DNA of 64,000 nt from Mycobacterium sp. E787 (GTDB lineage: Bacteria > Actinomycetota > Actinomycetes > Mycobacteriales > Mycobacteriaceae): assembly GCF_001668725.1 (NCBI RefSeq), contig NZ_LZKL01000108.1, positions 1 through 64,000 on the forward strand. Reading direction: 5' to 3'. The notes beneath the pieces are model-generated. The model did no database searches. It was not told the origin of the DNA and saw only the letters and a program-made list of their open reading frames with translations. Positions within the stretch are counted from its first letter, which is position 1. Each line of letters opens with the position of its first letter. This document shows, in pieces, positions 56,602 through 64,000 of this stretch. Made by a program: the position numbers and the translations under genes.

Positions 56602-58017
56602 ATGTTGCCCTATCCCGATTGGCTGAATCCCGGCGACAACGCGTGGCAACTGGTGGCCGCGACCCTCGTCGGCCTGATGAGTATCCCGGGCATCGCCGTG
56701 CTGTACGGCGGCATCGTGCAGAAGAAGTGGGCCGTCAACACCATGCTGATGGCCTTCACCGGATTCTCGCTGGTGCTGGTCGTGTGGGTGCTCTGGGGCT
56801 TCAAGATGGGTTTCGGCGACCCGCTCAAGCTCGGACCCGGGATCCTGAGGGCCGCCGTCGGCATCCCCCACACCATCCTGTCCAGCAACAACCAGCAACA
56901 GGCCGTCATCCCGCTGTTGGACGGCACGATGCCGAAATTCCGGTTCTCGCAGACCACGCTGGCGTACTTCCAGTTCGTGTTCGCCGCCATCACGCCGCTG
57001 CTGTTCCTCGGCAGCGTGATCGGGCGGATGAGCTTCAAGGCGTGGCTCGTCTTCGTCCCGCTCTGGTCGACGATCGCCTACTCGGTCAACGCCTTCCTGT
57101 TGTGGGGCGGCGGCTGGTGGGCCCAGGCGGGTGCCCTGGATTACAGCGGTGGGTACGTGATCCACCTGGCCGCCGGCACAACGGGATTCGTCGCCGCCGC
57201 GGTCATCGGTCCGAGGCTGGCGCGCGACCGCGACAGAGCCGTGCCGAACAACCTTCCCCTGGCCGCGGTCGGCGCCGGCGTGCTGTGGTTGGGCTGGAAC
57301 GGGTTCAACGGCGGTGACCCATACTTTTCCGGCGCCGACGCATCGCTGGCGGTGCTCAACACCAACCTCACGACCGCCGTCGCGCTGCTCACCTGGGTCT
57401 TGTGGGACATCTTCGCGAGCAGGCAGCGTAAGCCCACGTTCCTCGGTGCCGTCAACGGCATGATCACCGGCCTGGTGGCCATCACCCCGGCGGCCGGCTT
57501 CGTCAACAGCTTCGGCGCGATGATCATCGGCGTCGTCGCCTCGTCCATCGTCTGGATGTCCTGGAACTGGCTCGGCAGGACCAGGCTGTTCGCGAAGGTC
57601 GACGACACCCTGGGCGTGTTCCACACCCACGGGGTGGCCGGCCTGTCGGGCGGGTTGCTCGTCGGTGTGCTCGCCGACCCGAAGATCGTCGAATACCTGG
57701 GCGGCAGTGCGGGATCCGACGTCACGTTCTCCGGGTGGCTGTGGGGCCACCATCCCAAGCAGATCCTGATTCAGGCCGGCGCCGCGGGCACGGTCATCGT
57801 CTGGGACGCGCTCGTCACCTTCGTCATCCTGAAGGTCCTCGGCATCTTCATGAAGTTGCGGCTGCCCGAGGAGGTCCTGGAAACCGGGGACCTCGGCGTG
57901 CACGACGAAGAGGCCTACCCCGACGAAGCCCTCGTCACGGGCCGGCGGACCGAGCCGTTGGCGGCCACGCGGTCCCCGGCGGTGGCCGCCGAACCGGCCG
58001 AGACGGCCGACGATTGA
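56602..58017 (+). CDS. amt: Ammonium transporter (Amt/Rh family)
   Basis: 471 residues with eleven hydrophobic helices. The pore histidines are present: His188 in GYVIHLAAGTTGF and the second in GVFHTHGVAGLSGG. Other family motifs are GWNGFNGG, NTNLTTAVALLTWV and GAVNGMITGLVAITPAAGFV. The C-terminal tail (about residues 425-471) is acidic/Ala-rich and contacts PII. It conducts ammonium into the cell when nitrogen is scarce. Followed 15 bases later by the PII gene. Confidence 0.95.
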   Translation: MLPYPDWLNPGDNAWQLVAATLVGLMSIPGIAVLYGGIVQKKWAVNTMLMAFTGFSLVLVVWVLWGFKMGFGDPLKLGPGILRAAVGIPHTILSSNNQQQAVIPLLDGTMPKFRFSQTTLAYFQFVFAAITPLLFLGSVIGRMSFKAWLVFVPLWSTIAYSVNAFLLWGGGWWAQAGALDYSGGYVIHLAAGTTGFVAAAVIGPRLARDRDRAVPNNLPLAAVGAGVLWLGWNGFNGGDPYFSGADASLAVLNTNLTTAVALLTWVLWDIFASRQRKPTFLGAVNGMITGLVAITPAAGFVNSFGAMIIGVVASSIVWMSWNWLGRTRLFAKVDDTLGVFHTHGVAGLSGGLLVGVLADPKIVEYLGGSAGSDVTFSGWLWGHHPKQILIQAGAAGTVIVWDALVTFVILKVLGIFMKLRLPEEVLETGDLGVHDEEAYPDEALVTGRRTEPLAATRSPAVAAEPAETADD

Positions 58018-58032
58018 GGCCGTGACGTCGCC

Positions 58033-58371
58033 ATGAAACTGGTCACCGCGATCGTCCAGCCCTTCACGCTCGACGACGTCAAGCACGCCGTGGAGGCCGT
58101 CGGCGTGCTGGGCCTGACCGTCACAGAGGTCCAGGGCTACGGCCGGCAGCGCGGGCACACCGAGGTCTACCGCGGGGCCGAATACGTGGTGGAGTTCGTC
58201 CCCAAGGTCCGCGTCGAGGTGCTGGTCGATGCGGAGTTCGCCGGGCGTGTCGTCGACGCGATAACGACAGCGGCCCGTACCGGGAAAATCGGCGACGGCA
58301 AGGTCTGGGTCTCGACGGTGGACAGGGTCATCCGCATCCGGACCGGGGAACGCGACCACGACGCGCTTTGA
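58033..58371 (+). CDS. glnB: Nitrogen regulatory protein PII (GlnB/GlnK)
   Basis: 112 residues. MKLVTAIVQPFTLDDVKHAV, the T-loop GYGRQRGHTEVYRGAEY with modifiable Tyr51, and GKIGDGKVWVSTVDRVIRIR are the PII signature, with an intact ATP-binding B and C loop. It blocks or frees the Amt channel and signals nitrogen status; actinobacterial PII is adenylylated at Tyr51 by GlnD. The amt-glnB order is the standard arrangement, but glnD does not follow. Confidence 0.95.
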   Translation: MKLVTAIVQPFTLDDVKHAVEAVGVLGLTVTEVQGYGRQRGHTEVYRGAEYVVEFVPKVRVEVLVDAEFAGRVVDAITTAARTGKIGDGKVWVSTVDRVIRIRTGERDHDAL

Positions 58372-58778
58372 GGTGTCGGCGGTCGGAAAATTATTCCGCA
58401 CGCGGCGCGCCGAGAATCTGCGAAATGTGACATTTACCTCTTTTATCCGCGATTCTAAGAGGCTCTTATTTATTGAACCGCCGGAACCGCGGGTCTGACC
58501 GGTTCGCTCAGCTGCGGAATGTCCTGTTGCTTCGCGGGTATAGGATTCGCTACCTGTCGGCTCTGCGCGTCGGCAATAAAGGAATTCTAAGCGCAAATCG
58601 GGCGTTCGGTGTGACGTGTCCGACAGCGTCGATGTCGAATTCTTTTTGCCCGTAATTCGCTCGGTAAAATTTTTGCAAAAGCGCCGCCTGCGGGCGGCGG
58701 GATCCGGTTCATGCCGGGGCGCTCGGCGCCCGCCGAGGAGGCCGGAGGTCCTACGAAGACAGCAAAGGCGGTGCCAGC
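58372..58778. other. Structured leader region before the beta-propeller gene
   Basis: 407 bases without a gene and unusually AT-rich in parts. Elements: TAAGAG-G-CTCTTA (near 58454-58466, followed by TTTATT, possibly the end of the glnB transcript); GGGTAT at 58536-58541; CGCCGCC-TGCG-GGCGGCG (58682-58699) and GGGCGC-TCG-GCGCCC (58717-58731), two strong hairpins shortly upstream of the propeller ATG. The last two could form an RNA switch or simply affect mRNA stability. Confidence 0.4.
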
Positions 58779-59879
58779 ATGCTCGGAGTGAACCATCGAC
58801 ATCAGGCCAGAGACGGCGACGTCATCGAGTTGGGCGTGGCGGCCGGGTTCCCGATCGTCGTCGAGATCGGCGTGCACCACGGTCCCATCAGCGGCATCGC
58901 CGCCACCGCCGACGGCACCCGCCTCCTGGTGGCCAACCACGCCCGCGACACCGTCTCGGTCATCGACACCGAGACGTGCCGCGTCGTGCGGACCGTTCCG
59001 GGCTTCGGCGAGCCCTTCGCGCTCGCCGTGGGTGGCCGCGACAGCAACCGCGCCTACGTCAGCAGCGTGGCGCCGGCGTACGACTCGATCGCCGTCATCG
59101 ACGTGCCGACCAACTCCGTCGTCGCCACGCATCCGCTGGCGCTGAGCGTGAGCGATCTGGCCGCGAGCCCCGACGGGCGTTACGTCTATGCGGGCCGAAA
59201 CGGCGCCGGCGGCGCCGACGTCGCCGTCCTGGACACCAAGACCGGTGACGTGAAAGAGGTCGCGTGGGCGAACCGGCCGGGAACCACCACCGCGTGCGTG
59301 CGGACCAGCTCTGACGGCGGCCGCCTGTACGTCGCCACCAACGGCCCCGCCGGCGGGCAGCTCGTCCTCGTCGACACGCGGACGCCGGCGCGGTCGCGCG
59401 CCATCGGCACTGTCGAGATCGGTTTGCCCATCCGCGACGTCGCGCTGAGCCCCAACGGGGCGATCGCCTACGTGGTCAGCTGCGCCCCCGAGTCGGGAGC
59501 GGTGTTCGACGTCGTCGACACCCGCACCGCCAAGGTCACCGGTACGCGCAAGATCTCCGAGATCGGCGGCATCGTCACCGGCTTGAGCCTCAGCGGCGAC
59601 GGCGATCGCGCATATGTGGTCAGCGACGACGGCATCACGGTGCTGTGCACCCTCACGCACGACGTCGTCGGCACCATCGGGGTGGCCAACCAGCCGTCCT
59701 GCGTGGTCGAGAGCGCGGACGCGAAGTACCTCTACGTCGCCGACTATTCCGGCACCGTCACCGTGGCGCCGGTCGCCTCGATCGTCGTCCTGGGCATCGA
59801 GACATCGGTGCCTGAGAGGGAGACCGCGACCGATTGGGTCGCGCCCGAGCTGCCTCGCTGCGAGCCGGCCCTGGCCTGA
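58779..59879 (+). CDS. YVTN-type beta-propeller protein (Rv1057-like)
   Basis: 366 residues of repeated propeller blades: LLVANHARDTVSVIDT, AYVSSVAPAYDSIAVIDV, SPDGRYVYAGRNGAGGADVA, LYVATNGPAGGQLVLVDTRT, LSPNGAIAYVV and YLYVADYSGTVTV. No signal peptide or zinc motif. M. tuberculosis Rv1057, in the same place before fadD14, is a stress-responsive seven-bladed propeller (reported to be under MprAB control). Paralogue in style of the zinc-ribbon propeller at 9178. Function unknown. Confidence 0.85.
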   Translation: MLGVNHRHQARDGDVIELGVAAGFPIVVEIGVHHGPISGIAATADGTRLLVANHARDTVSVIDTETCRVVRTVPGFGEPFALAVGGRDSNRAYVSSVAPAYDSIAVIDVPTNSVVATHPLALSVSDLAASPDGRYVYAGRNGAGGADVAVLDTKTGDVKEVAWANRPGTTTACVRTSSDGGRLYVATNGPAGGQLVLVDTRTPARSRAIGTVEIGLPIRDVALSPNGAIAYVVSCAPESGAVFDVVDTRTAKVTGTRKISEIGGIVTGLSLSGDGDRAYVVSDDGITVLCTLTHDVVGTIGVANQPSCVVESADAKYLYVADYSGTVTVAPVASIVVLGIETSVPERETATDWVAPELPRCEPALA

Positions 59880-60016
59880 CCATTGGGAGCCGATCGCGGG
59901 CCAAGACGCGTAAAACGCACATTGTCGGGGGAACCCGTTTTCTCATGGCGCGCGCGGCGATAGCATTCGCCCGACCGCACGTGGCGGTGTCGCGCTGAGA
60001 GTAAGGCGGTACCTCG

Positions 60017-61645
60017 ATGGACAGCACGATGCAGGACTTCCCGTTGACCATCGCCGCGATCATGCGGCACGGCTGCGGCGTCCACGGAGCACGCACGGTC
60101 ACCACCGCCACCGGCGATGGTTACCGGCGCATCACCCACCGCGAACTGGGTCGGCAGGCCGCCCGGTTGGCAAACGCGTTGCGCCGCCTCGGCGTTACCG
60201 GGGATGAGCGCGTCGCGACGTTCATGTGGAACAACGCCGAACACCTGGCGGCCTACCTCGCGGTGCCGTCGATGGGCGCCGTTCTGCACACCCTCAACAT
60301 CCGCCTGTTCCCCGAGCAGATCGCCTACGTGGCCAACGAGGCCGAGGACCGGGTCGTGCTGGTCGACGCGTCGCTGGTCAAACTGCTCGCGCCGGTCCTC
60401 GGCGAACTCGAGACCGTACAGGCGGTGATCGTGGTCGGCGACGGCGACACGGCCGCGCTGGAGGAATCCGGTAAGACCGTGCTGGACTACGCCGAGCTGC
60501 TCGACGCCGAATCCCCCGACTTCGACTGGCCGGTGATCGACGAGCGCTGCGCGGCCGCGATGTGCTACACCAGCGGCACCACCGGCAACCCGAAAGGCGT
60601 TGTCTACAGCCATCGTTCGAGCTTTCTGCACGCCATGTCGGCGTGCACCACCAACGGCATCGGCGTCGGGGCGGTCGACAGCGTGCTGCCGATCGTACCG
60701 ATGTTCCATGCGAACGCGTGGGGTCTGCCCTATGCGGCGCTGCTGGCGGGTGCCGACCTGGTGCTTCCCGACTGCCATCTCGACGCCCGCTCGCTGATCG
60801 ACATGGTCGAAACCCAGCGGCCCACGTTGGCCGGAGCTGTGCCGACCATCTGGAACGATGTCCTGCACCGGCTGGAGGACGACCCCGAGCACGACATGTC
60901 GTCGCTGCGCCTGGTGGTTTGCGGCGGCTCGGCCGTGCCGGTATCGCTGATGCGCACCTTCGAGGAAAAGCACGGCGTGCAGATCCGGCAGCTGTGGGGC
61001 ATGACCGAGACGTCGCCGATGGCCACCATGGCCTGGCCGCCGCCGGGCACCCCCGAGGACCAGCACTGGGCGTTCCGCGCGACGCAGGGTCAGCCGGTGG
61101 GCGGGGTGGAGATGCGGATCGTCGACGACGACGGCGCGGTGCTGCCCAACGACGGCGAGGCCGTCGGCGAGGTGGAGGTCCGCGGCCCGTGGATCACCGG
61201 GTCCTACTACCTGGGACGCGACGACTCGAAGTTCGACTCCGGCTGGCTGCGCACGGGCGACGTGGGCCGCATCGACGAGCGGGGCTTCGTCACGCTGACC
61301 GACCGGGCCAAGGACGTCATCAAGTCCGGTGGGGAATGGATCTCGTCGGTCGAGCTGGAAAACTGCCTCATCGGCCACCCGCAGGTGCTCGAGGCCGCCG
61401 TCGTCGGGGTGCCCGACGAGCGTTGGCAGGAGCGGCCGCTGGCCGTCATAGTGGCCAAGCATTCGTCGGTGAGCGCCGAAGACCTGCGAAAGTTCCTCGC
61501 GGACAAGGTAGCCCGCTGGTGGCTGCCCGAGCGATGGACGTTCGTCGACGAGATTCCGCGCACCAGCGTGGGCAAGTACGACAAGAAGGCGATCCGGGCG
61601 CGATACGCCGAGCACGGCTATTGGGTGGTCGAGGCCCGCGACTGA
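60017..61645 (+). CDS. fadD14: Acyl-CoA synthetase, FadD14-like
   Basis: 542 residues. ANL-family motifs: YTSGTTGNPKGVVYSH (P-loop, about 192), VPMFHANAWGLPY, LWGMTETSPM (about 331), GWLRTGDVGRID, DRAKDVIKSGGEWIS, and catalytic Lys in SVGKYDKKA. Lacks the FAAL WLPLYHD signature, so it should form acyl-CoA. Medium/long-chain fatty acid is likely. Matches the position and size of M. tuberculosis Rv1058 (fadD14). Followed by the reductase-like gene. Confidence 0.9.
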   Translation: MDSTMQDFPLTIAAIMRHGCGVHGARTVTTATGDGYRRITHRELGRQAARLANALRRLGVTGDERVATFMWNNAEHLAAYLAVPSMGAVLHTLNIRLFPEQIAYVANEAEDRVVLVDASLVKLLAPVLGELETVQAVIVVGDGDTAALEESGKTVLDYAELLDAESPDFDWPVIDERCAAAMCYTSGTTGNPKGVVYSHRSSFLHAMSACTTNGIGVGAVDSVLPIVPMFHANAWGLPYAALLAGADLVLPDCHLDARSLIDMVETQRPTLAGAVPTIWNDVLHRLEDDPEHDMSSLRLVVCGGSAVPVSLMRTFEEKHGVQIRQLWGMTETSPMATMAWPPPGTPEDQHWAFRATQGQPVGGVEMRIVDDDGAVLPNDGEAVGEVEVRGPWITGSYYLGRDDSKFDSGWLRTGDVGRIDERGFVTLTDRAKDVIKSGGEWISSVELENCLIGHPQVLEAAVVGVPDERWQERPLAVIVAKHSSVSAEDLRKFLADKVARWWLPERWTFVDEIPRTSVGKYDKKAIRARYAEHGYWVVEARD

Positions 61646-61686
61646 GCGGCCTGTGAGGCGCGCGACTGGAAAGGTGCGGTGCGTAC

Positions 61687-62742
61687 ATGAGCCTGCGCGT
61701 CGTTCAGTGGGCGACCGGATCGGTCGGCACCGCGGCCGTCAAGGGCGTGCTGGACCATCCCGAGCTCGAGCTCGTCGGCTGCTGGGTGCACTCGGAAGCC
61801 AAGGCCGGCAAGGACGTCGGCGACATCATCGGCACGCCGCCGTTGGGTGTCACGGCGACCAACCGCGTCGACGAGGTGCTCGCGCTGGACGCCGACGCGG
61901 TCATCTACGCGCCATTGCTGCCCGACGCCGAGGAAGTCGCCGCGCTGCTGCGCTCGGGCAAGAACGTCGTGACCCCGCTCGGGTGGTTCTACCCGAGCGA
62001 GAAGGAGGGCGCCCACCTGGAAGTCGCCGCGCAGGCCGGCAATGCCACGCTGCACGGCGCCGGGATCGGGCCCGGCGCGGCCACCGAACTGTTTCCCCTG
62101 CTGTTGTCGGTGATGTCGACGGGCGTGACTTTCCTTCGCGCCGAGGAGTTCTCCGACCTTCGCAGCTACGGTGCGCCGGACGTGCTGCGCTACGTGATGG
62201 GCTTCGGCGGGACGCCCGACAGCGCGCTCACCGGGCCGATGCAAAAGCTGCTCGACGGCGGCTTCACCCAGTCGGTCCGGCTCTGCGTCGACCAGCTGGG
62301 CTTTGCCGCCGGGCCCGTGCGGTCGTCGCAGGAGGTGGCCGTCGCGACGGCGCCGATCGACTCGCCGATCGGGACGATCGAGCCCGGCCAGGTGGCCGGG
62401 CGCCGCTTCCACTGGGAGGCGCTGGTGGGTGACGCGGTGGTCGTGCGGATCACCGTGAACTGGCTGATGGGTTCCGAAAACCTCGACCCGCCTTGGTCAT
62501 TCGGGCCGGCGGGGGAGCGCTACGAGATCGAGGTGCGCGGCAACCCGGACACCTTCGTGACGATCAAGGGATGGCAGCCGGAAAGCGTGGAGGCGGGGCT
62601 GCGGAGCAACCCGGGCATAGTCGCGACCGCCGCGCACTGTGTCAACGCGGTCCCTGCCACCTGCGCCGCCCCGGCCGGGATTCAGAGTTTCTTCGACCTA
62701 CCGCTGATCACCGGTCGGGCCGCTCCCGTGTTGGGGCGATGA
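61687..62742 (+). CDS. Dihydrodipicolinate reductase-like NAD(P)-binding protein (Rv1059-like)
   Basis: 351 residues. N-terminal Rossmann domain VVQWATGSVGTAAVKGVLDH (about residues 4-24) and DADAVIYAP, similar in fold to dihydrodipicolinate reductase, followed by a domain with FLRAEEFSDLRSYGAPDVLR and RFHWEALVGDAVVVRITVNW. It lacks the DapB catalytic HHxxK motif as far as I can see, so it is probably a different oxidoreductase, with a substrate from lipid or amine metabolism. Located between fadD14 and the amidotransferase, as in M. tuberculosis. Confidence 0.82.
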   Translation: MSLRVVQWATGSVGTAAVKGVLDHPELELVGCWVHSEAKAGKDVGDIIGTPPLGVTATNRVDEVLALDADAVIYAPLLPDAEEVAALLRSGKNVVTPLGWFYPSEKEGAHLEVAAQAGNATLHGAGIGPGAATELFPLLLSVMSTGVTFLRAEEFSDLRSYGAPDVLRYVMGFGGTPDSALTGPMQKLLDGGFTQSVRLCVDQLGFAAGPVRSSQEVAVATAPIDSPIGTIEPGQVAGRRFHWEALVGDAVVVRITVNWLMGSENLDPPWSFGPAGERYEIEVRGNPDTFVTIKGWQPESVEAGLRSNPGIVATAAHCVNAVPATCAAPAGIQSFFDLPLITGRAAPVLGR

Positions 62743-62842
62743 CGCCGCGAGACATAATCTGCTGCCAGGCCTTTCGGCGTGTCGTCGCAAGTGGTTATGT
62801 GTCGCGAAACCTCGCCGAATCGCCTTCGGTACCGTCGGAAGC

Positions 62843-63712
62843 ATGTGCCGACTTTTTGGCTTGCACGCCGGGACGGATGTCTGCACCGCGACCTTTTGGT
62901 TGCTCAACGCCCCGGACAGCCTGGCCGAACAGAGCCGGCGGAACCCCGACGGGACCGGCCTGGGGGTGTTCGACCGCGGGGGCCGGCCGCAGCTGCACAA
63001 GGAGCCGATCGCGGCCTGGCACGACACCCAGTTCGCCACCGAGGCACACGAGCTGACCGGCACCACCTTCGTCGCGCACGTCCGCTACGCGACGACCGGG
63101 GCACGCGAGGTGCGCAACACCCACCCCTTTCTGCAGGATGGCCGGATCTTCGCCCACAACGGCGTGATCGAGGGGCTGGACGACATCGACGAACGGCTGC
63201 GCGAGCTCGGCACCGAGGACCTGGTCCTGGGCGAGACCGACTCCGAGCGGATATTCGCGTTGATCACCGGATCGATCCGCGCCCGCAACGGCGACGAGGC
63301 GGCCGGCCTGGTCGACGCCGGCCGCTGGCTGGCGGCAAACGTGCCGATCTACGCGGTCAACGTCTTGCTGAGCACGGCCACCGACATGTGGGCGCTGCGT
63401 TACCCGCAGGCCCATGAGCTCTATGTCCTGGACCGGCGACTGGATGGTGCGCCCGATTTCGATATGCACACCAACCGAATTCGCGCGTGGTCCGAGCCGC
63501 TGTGTACCCGGTCGTCGGTGGTGTTCGCCACCGAGCGGATGGACGAGGACCCACGCTGGAGCCTGATCGCGCCCGGCGAGCTCGTCCATGTCGACGCCGG
63601 GTTGCGCGTCACCACAGAGTTGGTGCTGCCCGACCCGCCGACCCATCAGCTCCGTCGCGAGGATCTCAGCGAGTCGGTTCAGCGCGCGCAGCACACCGGT
63701 ACGTCCGCGTGA
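62843..63712 (+). CDS. Class II (Ntn) glutamine amidotransferase
   Basis: 289 residues starting MCRLFGLHAGTDVCTATFWL; Cys2 becomes the N-terminal nucleophile after Met removal. Glutamine-binding marks are HVRYATTGAREVRNTHPFL and FAHNGVIEG, with GETDSERIFALI. Members supply ammonia to a partner or hydrolyse gamma-glutamyl amides (EgtC, YafJ types). The partner is not evident. Its stop overlaps the patatin start (GTGA). Rv1061-like by position. Confidence 0.88.
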   Translation: MCRLFGLHAGTDVCTATFWLLNAPDSLAEQSRRNPDGTGLGVFDRGGRPQLHKEPIAAWHDTQFATEAHELTGTTFVAHVRYATTGAREVRNTHPFLQDGRIFAHNGVIEGLDDIDERLRELGTEDLVLGETDSERIFALITGSIRARNGDEAAGLVDAGRWLAANVPIYAVNVLLSTATDMWALRYPQAHELYVLDRRLDGAPDFDMHTNRIRAWSEPLCTRSSVVFATERMDEDPRWSLIAPGELVHVDAGLRVTTELVLPDPPTHQLRREDLSESVQRAQHTGTSA

Positions 63713-64000
63713 CAAGCCGGCGCGCGCTGGTGCTCGCCGGCGGCGGTATAGCCGGAATCGCTTGGGAGACAGGGGTGTTGCGTGGTATCGCCGACGAGTC
63801 GCCGGCAGCGGCGCGGGCGCTGCTGGATTCCGATGTGCTGGTGGGCACGTCGGCCGGCGCGGCCGTCGCCGCGCAGATCGGCAGCGGCTGCCCGCTGCAG
63901 GTCCTGTACAACCGGCAAGTCGCGGAGTCGTCGGGCGAGATCGATTCCGGTGTCGACGTCGACGACATCACCGAAATCTTTTTGACCGCCCTGGCCGGAC
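63709..64000 (+). CDS. Patatin-like phospholipase (partial, runs off the window)
   Basis: The visible 97 residues begin with GTG and read VTSRRALVLAGGGIAGIAWE (glycine-rich oxyanion motif), then DVLVGTSAGAAVAAQ with the nucleophile Ser in Gly-x-Ser-x-Gly. The catalytic Asp lies beyond the window. Patatin-like enzymes hydrolyse acyl chains from phospholipids. Overlapping start with the amidotransferase gene. Equivalent by position to Rv1062. Confidence 0.88.
   Translation, partial: MTSRRALVLAGGGIAGIAWETGVLRGIADESPAAARALLDSDVLVGTSAGAAVAAQIGSGCPLQVLYNRQVAESSGEIDSGVDVDDITEIFLTALAG

Noticed and set aside
2371..58372. Search for IS elements, integrases, attachment-site repeats or phage genes inside the variable interval
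   Set aside because: No transposase, integrase or phage-like protein was recognised, and I could not find a direct repeat of the tRNA 3' end by eye, so no mobile element is claimed.

Overview
The window is high-GC actinobacterial DNA from a mycobacterium. The markers are two PE/PPE gene pairs (one with an ESX QILSS-type WXG100 gene), two MmpL transporters, an F420-type ketoreductase, a cutinase, FadD/FAAL enzymes and many GTG/ATGA-coupled starts. The PE8-PPE15-esxJ-like trio belongs to the ESX-5-associated repertoire, so a slow-growing, non-tuberculosis Mycobacterium is most likely. From memory, the left edge (1-2370) matches the M. tuberculosis order Rv1038c-Rv1040c. The right edge (about 55.7-64 kb) matches Rv1056-Rv1062: DUF427, then beta-propeller, fadD14, Rv1059-like, glutamine amidotransferase and patatin, with amt-glnB inserted. 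What lies between differs from M. tuberculosis and looks like accessory content. No integrase or IS element is visible.

Layout. 0-2.4 kb: esxJ-like, PPE15, PE8 (minus strand). 2.7 kb: a 74-nt tRNA with a UAA anticodon. 2.8-12.3 kb: methyltransferase, P450, secreted and membrane proteins, a phytase-like lipoprotein, cutinase, a zinc-ribbon beta-propeller and a lipase-like hydrolase. 12.3-22.8 kb: a probable lipid/polyketide system. It has a phthiodiolone-type ketoreductase divergent from a TetR regulator, then ACP-FAAL-type III PKS-MmpL as one overlapping operon, then a Gap-like membrane protein and a GT1 glycosyltransferase. 22.9-26.8 kb: a VapBC module, then a Zymomonas-type pyruvate decarboxylase co-transcribed with an aldehyde dehydrogenase. 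27.5-36.4 kb: amidohydrolase, hydrolase-adenylyl cyclase fusion, a giant histidine kinase with six tandem GAF domains, and NDH-2. 37-40.4 kb: mmpS-mmpL.

40.9-45.5 kb is an aromatic-ring degradation operon (VOC dioxygenase, FAH hydrolase, MhpA-type monooxygenase, YWTD propeller). 46-49.5 kb holds a P450 with a Cys-Cys-Cys upstream ORF, two tiny coupled ORFs and a second PE/PPE pair. 49.9-54.4 kb is a signalling patch: CMD-family protein, sensorless histidine kinase, HtrA-like protease, receiver-only regulator, ECF sigma factor and NarL-type regulator. The right end carries dienelactone hydrolase, DUF6295 and DUF427 proteins, amt-glnB, and the conserved fadD14 neighbourhood.

Two things may be new. 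One is the ACP-FAAL-type III PKS-MmpL-Gap-GT locus. The other is a recurring palindrome (core TACC-N8/9-GGTA, NarL-like 7-2-7 geometry at its best sites) near the signalling genes, the pyruvate decarboxylase operon and the aromatic operon, suggesting one regulator over several of these modules.
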